From CALLPQ01 sp038531745 (GTDB lineage: Bacteria; Pseudomonadota; Alphaproteobacteria; Caulobacterales; Parvularculaceae), in contig JBCBBJ010000007.1 in NCBI GenBank assembly GCA_038531745.1, forward strand, positions 1 through 64,000: DNA of 64,000 nt, given 5' to 3'. The translations under genes and the position numbers were made by a program. The notes under the pieces were generated by a model. It was not told the DNA's origin. It saw nothing but the letters and a program-made list of their open reading frames with translations, and did not search any database. Below, one piece after another: positions 60,181-64,000 of this stretch (within the stretch, counting starts at the first letter, position 1; every line of letters begins with the position of its first letter).

Positions 60181-62484
60181 ATGACCCCGCCCAAGCGCAA
60201 TACCCGAAAAACCACCAAACGGAAGGCGGCAGCCAGCGGACGTAAACCACAGGCGCGGGGAAAAAAAACCTCTTCAGCCGGCAAGGGCGTCTCCGCCATG
60301 GTAACCGGCGTGATGAAGGACGCAGAAAACGGGTGGAGAGCTTTGCGTGCGCTTCTTCCAGGCAACTCCACAGGCAAGAAATCGCCTCCGCCCCAGATTG
60401 CGAAGACGAAGCGCAAAACAAAACGCAAAACCACATCGCAAGGCCCGGTCAGGCGCACCGCGACGGCGAACCCAAAAAAGGCGACCGGTAAACGCGCCGC
60501 GACACGGGGGCAATCGCCGGCACGCCCTTGGACCGCTCGTGCCTTGCGGATCGCGCGTCCGGTTTTCTCAACCGCGGCGTCTCTCGGCTTTGTTGCCTTG
60601 GGCCTTGCGCTGTACTTCACCTTTGTTCAAATGGCGCCGCGCATTGCGTCGGCAACTGATCTTTGGAATATCAACCGCCAATCGTCCATCGTGATGCTCG
60701 ATCGTCATGGTACGGAGATGATGTCACGCGGCGCCCGGTATGGCGAGGCGGTGAGTGTTGATGAGCTGCCGCCCTATCTGGTGGCGGCATTTCTGGCCAC
60801 GGAGGATCGACGTTTTTACGATCATTTCGGGATTGATTTGCGCGGGACCCTACGCGCGGCGGTGACCAATTACCGATCTGGTGCGGTTGTTCAAGGCGGC
60901 TCAACGATTACCCAACAGCTCGCAAAAAACCTATTTCTCAGTCCCGATCGCACCTATAAACGCAAGCTTCGCGAGGCTTTACTCGCCATTTGGCTGGAGG
61001 GGCGGTATTCAAAAGATGAGCTGTTATCGCTCTATCTCAACCGGATTTATCTGGGCGCGGGCGCTTATGGTGTTGAAGCCGCCGCAAAAACCTATTTTGG
61101 CAAATCTGCGCGGGAGGTTACCCTTGCCGAAGCTGCGATGCTCGCCGGCCTACCAAAAGCGCCGTCGAGCCTTGCCCCCACACAAAACCTTCTGGGGGCG
61201 GAACGTCGAAGTGCGGAGGTTGTGGATAATCTTCTTGAGATCGATGCAATTACAAGCTTTCAGGCCCGTGACGCCAAGTTGAACCCGGCGGTACTAGCCA
61301 CCAATGAGTTTTCGCCGGAGCTTGGCTATGCATTTGATACGGTTGCGGCCATGGCCAACGCCCTAGTGGGGAGCAATGATGGCGATCTGATTATTCAGAC
61401 AACCCTCGATCCGCAATTGCAAAAAGATGCGGAAACCGCCTTGTCCCTTGCCCTGACCATTGAGGAACGCCAGCGCGGCGCGGAGCAGGCCGCCCTGATC
61501 AGCTATGATCTTGAGGGCGCCACCCGGGCCATGGCGGGCGGACGCGATTACCGCGATAGCCAGTTTAACCGCGCGGTGCAGGCCCGCCGTCAGCCGGGCT
61601 CTGCCTTCAAACCGTTTGTCTATATCGCCGCCTTGGAAGCAGGCATCACCCCCGATGCCAAATTTATTGATCAGCCTATCAATATTGATGGCTGGCAACC
61701 CAGTAACTATGCGGATGAATTTGCCGGGCCGGTCCGCCTGACCGAGGCAGTGGCAAAATCTATCAATACGGTTTCGGTACAAGTGAGCGAAGAGGTTGGC
61801 CGCGAAAAAGTCATCGAGGTTGCACGCCGTCTTGGCATTACCTCCCCCCTGCAGCCACATCCATCGCTAGCGCTGGGCGCGGTTGACCTAACGTTGGAGG
61901 AATTGACCCGCGCCTATCTGCCACTCGCGCGCGGGGGCACGCGGGTCTCGCCCTATCTGATCGAAACCATCCGCAATCAGGATGGTACTGTTCTGTACAC
62001 GCATAACCGAGAAAAGCCGGCGCGGGTTTTTACCGCTGCGGTTTCAAAAGACATCAACCATCTTCTCTACCAGGTCATGCTCACCGGGACGGGACGGCGC
62101 GCGACGCTTGGTTCACGCCAGGCCATGGGCAAAACGGGCACAACCAATGATTGGCGCGATGCGTGGTTTGTTGGTTATACCGGCCAATTGGTGACCGGTG
62201 TGTGGACGGGCAATGATGCCAATAGTGGAATGGATAAAGTAACCGGCGGTTCCATCCCCGCCACCATATGGAAAAGCTATATGCTGGCCGCACACAAAGA
62301 CTTGCCCGAACGCAAACTCGCTGGCGCCTATCCAGCACCAACCTATAATGACGATCCGATCCTCCTCGATTTTTATGCCGATGTGACGGGTGGCTTTAAC
62401 CGGATCGCCCGCGAGCGTACCATCCGGCGCGAAAGGCGCCCCCGCCGCCGCGGTTTTTTCCGGCGTCGCAGCCGCGATAATTAG
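60181..62484 (+). CDS. Class A penicillin-binding protein (PBP1A-like)
   Basis: This bifunctional murein polymerase has 767 residues from the ATG at 60181. A 127-residue cytoplasmic tail is extremely basic (KRNTRKTTKRKAAASGRKPQ). A membrane anchor follows at about 128-150. The glycosyltransferase (GT51) domain has FLATEDRRFYDHFGIDLRGT, with the catalytic glutamate near 207, and GGSTITQQLAKNLFLS. The transpeptidase has the active-site SxxK in PGSAFKPF (near 471), SIN in AKSINTVSVQ and KTG in MGKTGTTNDW. The C-terminus is again basic (RRERRPRRRGFFRRRSR). All catalytic motifs are intact. The in-frame TTG at 60145 is less likely. Confidence 0.93.
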   Translation: MTPPKRNTRKTTKRKAAASGRKPQARGKKTSSAGKGVSAMVTGVMKDAENGWRALRALLPGNSTGKKSPPPQIAKTKRKTKRKTTSQGPVRRTATANPKKATGKRAATRGQSPARPWTARALRIARPVFSTAASLGFVALGLALYFTFVQMAPRIASATDLWNINRQSSIVMLDRHGTEMMSRGARYGEAVSVDELPPYLVAAFLATEDRRFYDHFGIDLRGTLRAAVTNYRSGAVVQGGSTITQQLAKNLFLSPDRTYKRKLREALLAIWLEGRYSKDELLSLYLNRIYLGAGAYGVEAAAKTYFGKSAREVTLAEAAMLAGLPKAPSSLAPTQNLLGAERRSAEVVDNLLEIDAITSFQARDAKLNPAVLATNEFSPELGYAFDTVAAMANALVGSNDGDLIIQTTLDPQLQKDAETALSLALTIEERQRGAEQAALISYDLEGATRAMAGGRDYRDSQFNRAVQARRQPGSAFKPFVYIAALEAGITPDAKFIDQPINIDGWQPSNYADEFAGPVRLTEAVAKSINTVSVQVSEEVGREKVIEVARRLGITSPLQPHPSLALGAVDLTLEELTRAYLPLARGGTRVSPYLIETIRNQDGTVLYTHNREKPARVFTAAVSKDINHLLYQVMLTGTGRRATLGSRQAMGKTGTTNDWRDAWFVGYTGQLVTGVWTGNDANSGMDKVTGGSIPATIWKSYMLAAHKDLPERKLAGAYPAPTYNDDPILLDFYADVTGGFNRIARERTIRRERRPRRRGFFRRRSRDN

Positions 62485-62489
62485 GAAGA

Positions 62490-62509
62490 TACGCCGCTTT
62501 TACGGCGTA
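62490..62509 (+). terminator. Terminator-like hairpin after the penicillin-binding protein gene
   Basis: A perfect 7-bp stem (TACGCCG with CGGCGTA) has a 6-nt loop and begins 6 nt after the stop codon, followed by CTTTC. Located between convergent genes, it may serve both. The T tract is weak. Confidence 0.45.
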
Positions 62510-62561
62510 CTTTCAAAACCTCGGCTACCCCGGCGACGATCTGGCCTGCTCTCTACAAATT

Positions 62562-63326
62562 CTAAAACGCCTCCCCCAATATCGTGGGGCCGCTTTGCCC
62601 GGCCAATTCCCAGCCCTTGCCAAAGTCGCACACCATACCCTGCCAGCGGTCTCTTTGACCGTTGACTGTCATGCGCTGTTCAAACTCCCGGCAAAGATGC
62701 GGGGTGCGCACGGGACCACCGGCCAGCTGCAACCGATCTTCGCCGGGCGCGGCTTGCATCAGTTTGGCGTAGACATAGCCCCGGACTTTATCTTCGTAAG
62801 CGATCAGCATCCAGGGTTCACCCTCAACCAGGCCCAAGCCTTCGACGCCGGTACCCGCGCTTAAGGTTTCCGTCACAGAAAAATCCGTTGACGGACCAAG
62901 CCGCACATTAGAATTCTTTAATAAAACCTGATCACCTTGTTCCGTCGTAAGAGGATAAGTGATGGCGATATCCGGGCGGGTGAGCAGGACTTCTTGCGGG
63001 TTGGGTAAGACATTCGCCAGCAAATATTCCCCGGGCTCGATCGTGCCGTTGCTGGAAGACCCTTGCCAGGTGACGGGCGTGGTTTCAGATTGGCCCATGG
63101 CGCGCAGAAAAGCGGTGCTCAATTGCCCGCGGTCGGCACGCGAGAGCTGCTCTGACAAGGCAGAGTCGGCCGCATAATCGGATTGACCCGCAGCCCGCTC
63201 ACCATTGTCACCGCGCCAATCGTCATAACTGGTTGCGCAACCGCCGAGTGTCGTTGCGCCGACAATCAAAGCGCCTAGAAACCGGGCGCGCAATCGCCGC
63301 GGGCTAAAGAATGTGGATTTCGCCAT
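62562..63326 (-). CDS. Lipoprotein with SH3-like domain and surface-antigen C-terminus
   Basis: The 254-residue protein has a lipoprotein signal with the lipobox LGGC (acylated cysteine at residue 30). A bacterial SH3-like segment at about 130-190 includes LLKNSNVRLGPSTDFSVTET and GYVYAKLMQAA. The C-terminal part (CREFEQRMTVNGQRDRWQGM then VCDFGKGWEL) resembles the end of the rickettsial 17-kDa surface-antigen family. An envelope or peptidoglycan-binding role is likely but unproven. It is divergent from the DUF2336 gene. Confidence 0.75.
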   Translation of the reverse strand: MAKSTFFSPRRLRARFLGALIVGATTLGGCATSYDDWRGDNGERAAGQSDYAADSALSEQLSRADRGQLSTAFLRAMGQSETTPVTWQGSSSNGTIEPGEYLLANVLPNPQEVLLTRPDIAITYPLTTEQGDQVLLKNSNVRLGPSTDFSVTETLSAGTGVEGLGLVEGEPWMLIAYEDKVRGYVYAKLMQAAPGEDRLQLAGGPVRTPHLCREFEQRMTVNGQRDRWQGMVCDFGKGWELAGQSGPTILGEAF

Positions 63327-63510
63327 TTTTTGACCGTTTTTCCGTTAACCCCAAAGACAAAACTCCGCTACCCGCCGGCACGTCACCGTACCTGTTTTTT
63401 CGCCCTATTGTTAACCATGGAGCGATGGAACGGGGGCATTTTTTTTACAGTTTCCGGGCACTTCATAACATATCTGTAATGTAACCCAAACCGGGATGGC
63501 AGGGGACGGC

Positions 63511-64000
63511 ATGACAAGTACATCGCGCCTAAAGCAGCTCATCGCAGTTGCAAAAGAGGGGTCCAGCAACAAACGTCGCGATCTCCTGCGGGAGATTACC
63601 GACGTGTTCATGGCAACACCGGACCGGTATTCATCCAGCGAAATGCAACATTTTGATGTGATCATGAGCCGGATCACCCAAAATGTGGAAACAGCCTTGC
63701 GCCGGGAGCTGGCTGACAAACTCGCCGATGTGCAAAATGCGCCGCACGGGTTGATCACCCAACTGGCAAATGATGAATTCTCCGTGGCCGAGCCGATTTT
63801 GCAGCGCTCCGCTGCACTGTCGGAATCGGATCTCATCAAGGTCATCAAAAAACGGTCGCAAAGCCATTTGCGGGCCATCAGTGCCCGAAAAGACGTGACA
63901 GAGACAATGTCACGCGCCCTTGTCTCGCGGGGCGACAAGGATGTTCTTGTCTCGTTGGCAAAAAATAAATCAGCAACCATCGCCAGTGATACGATGGAGC
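63511..64000 (+). CDS. DUF2336 family protein (partial)
   Basis: The first 163 residues are present and the gene runs off the right edge. It fits DUF2336, an alphaproteobacterial helical-repeat family, with LREITDVFMATPDRYSSSEM and FDVIMSRITQNVETALRREL, then EFSVAEPILQRSAALSESDL and SHLRAISARKDVTETMSRAL. A family member in Caulobacter is known as a PopA-related regulator candidate, but the general function is unclear. AGGGGA lies just upstream of the ATG at 63511; an in-frame ATG at 63496 is the alternative. No signal peptide is present. Confidence 0.8.
   Translation, partial: MTSTSRLKQLIAVAKEGSSNKRRDLLREITDVFMATPDRYSSSEMQHFDVIMSRITQNVETALRRELADKLADVQNAPHGLITQLANDEFSVAEPILQRSAALSESDLIKVIKKRSQSHLRAISARKDVTETMSRALVSRGDKDVLVSLAKNKSATIASDTME

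Noticed and set aside
1..64000. CRISPR arrays, rRNA, tRNA and insertion sequences
   Set aside because: No spaced direct repeats, rRNA-like stretches, tRNA T-loop consensus in gaps, or transposase-like products were found by reading; short or divergent tRNAs would need a tool such as tRNAscan-SE to exclude.

Overview
The window looks like a chromosomal segment of an alphaproteobacterium. The evidence is a complete RcGTA-type gene transfer agent (GTA) cluster, the alphaproteobacterial TIGR02302/DUF4175 protein, a LytTR regulator with a membrane N-terminus, a DUF2336 protein, and a ruvCAB / ybgC-tolQRAB-pal-cpoB / tilS-ftsH-folP block. The order cannot be fixed by eye. Parvularculales- or Hyphomonas-like marine Alphaproteobacteria are reasonable guesses.

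Layout. 1-294 is the N-terminal part of a LytTR-type regulator running off the left edge. 376-3245 is a DUF2141 protein coupled to a TonB-dependent receptor. 3265-20714 is mostly minus strand and housekeeping: ruvC-ruvA-ruvB, ybgC, tolQ-tolR-tolA-tolB-pal-cpoB, tilS, ftsH, folP. A plus-strand island (glycosyltransferase-like gene, type II NADH dehydrogenase, decayed GNAT acetyltransferase) sits between ruvB and ybgC. A Sel1-repeat protein and thiE lie beyond ruvC. 21749-25102 is a compact plus-strand trio (outer-membrane beta-barrel, processive GT2 glycosyltransferase, polytopic membrane protein) whose 5' end has overlapping, mutually exclusive hairpins. 25139-42868 is a run of mainly plus-strand genes: polA, msrA, a cupin, a phosphoribosyltransferase, a YbjQ-like protein, TIGR02302, an M1 peptidase with DUF6702, a membrane protein with a winged-helix regulator, DUF885, hpf and ptsN. 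42896-45252 holds an alpha/beta hydrolase-OsmC fusion and a DnaJ-like chaperone on the minus strand.

45369-59466 (minus strand) is an uninterrupted GTA structural cluster in canonical order: small and large terminase, portal, g3.5, prohead protease, major capsid, head-tail adaptors, tail terminator, tail tube, g10, g10.1, short tape measure, distal tail, hub, NlpC/P60 peptidase and megatron/host-specificity protein. Start and stop codons overlap at most junctions and every frame is open. There is no integrase, replication or lysis gene, and the neighbours are ordinary chromosomal genes (ycgN-like upstream, dnaJ-like downstream). This fits a domesticated, vertically kept element, not an active prophage. 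Strong stem-loops flank the capsid gene and a palindrome precedes g1.

59557-64000 carries the YcgN-like protein, a class A penicillin-binding protein with a long basic cytoplasmic tail, an SH3/surface-antigen lipoprotein and the start of a DUF2336 protein. I found no tRNA, rRNA, CRISPR array or insertion sequence. The GTA is a known kind of system. The least explained parts are the RNA structures in the capsid region and before the beta-barrel gene, and the beta-barrel/GT2/membrane-protein trio itself.
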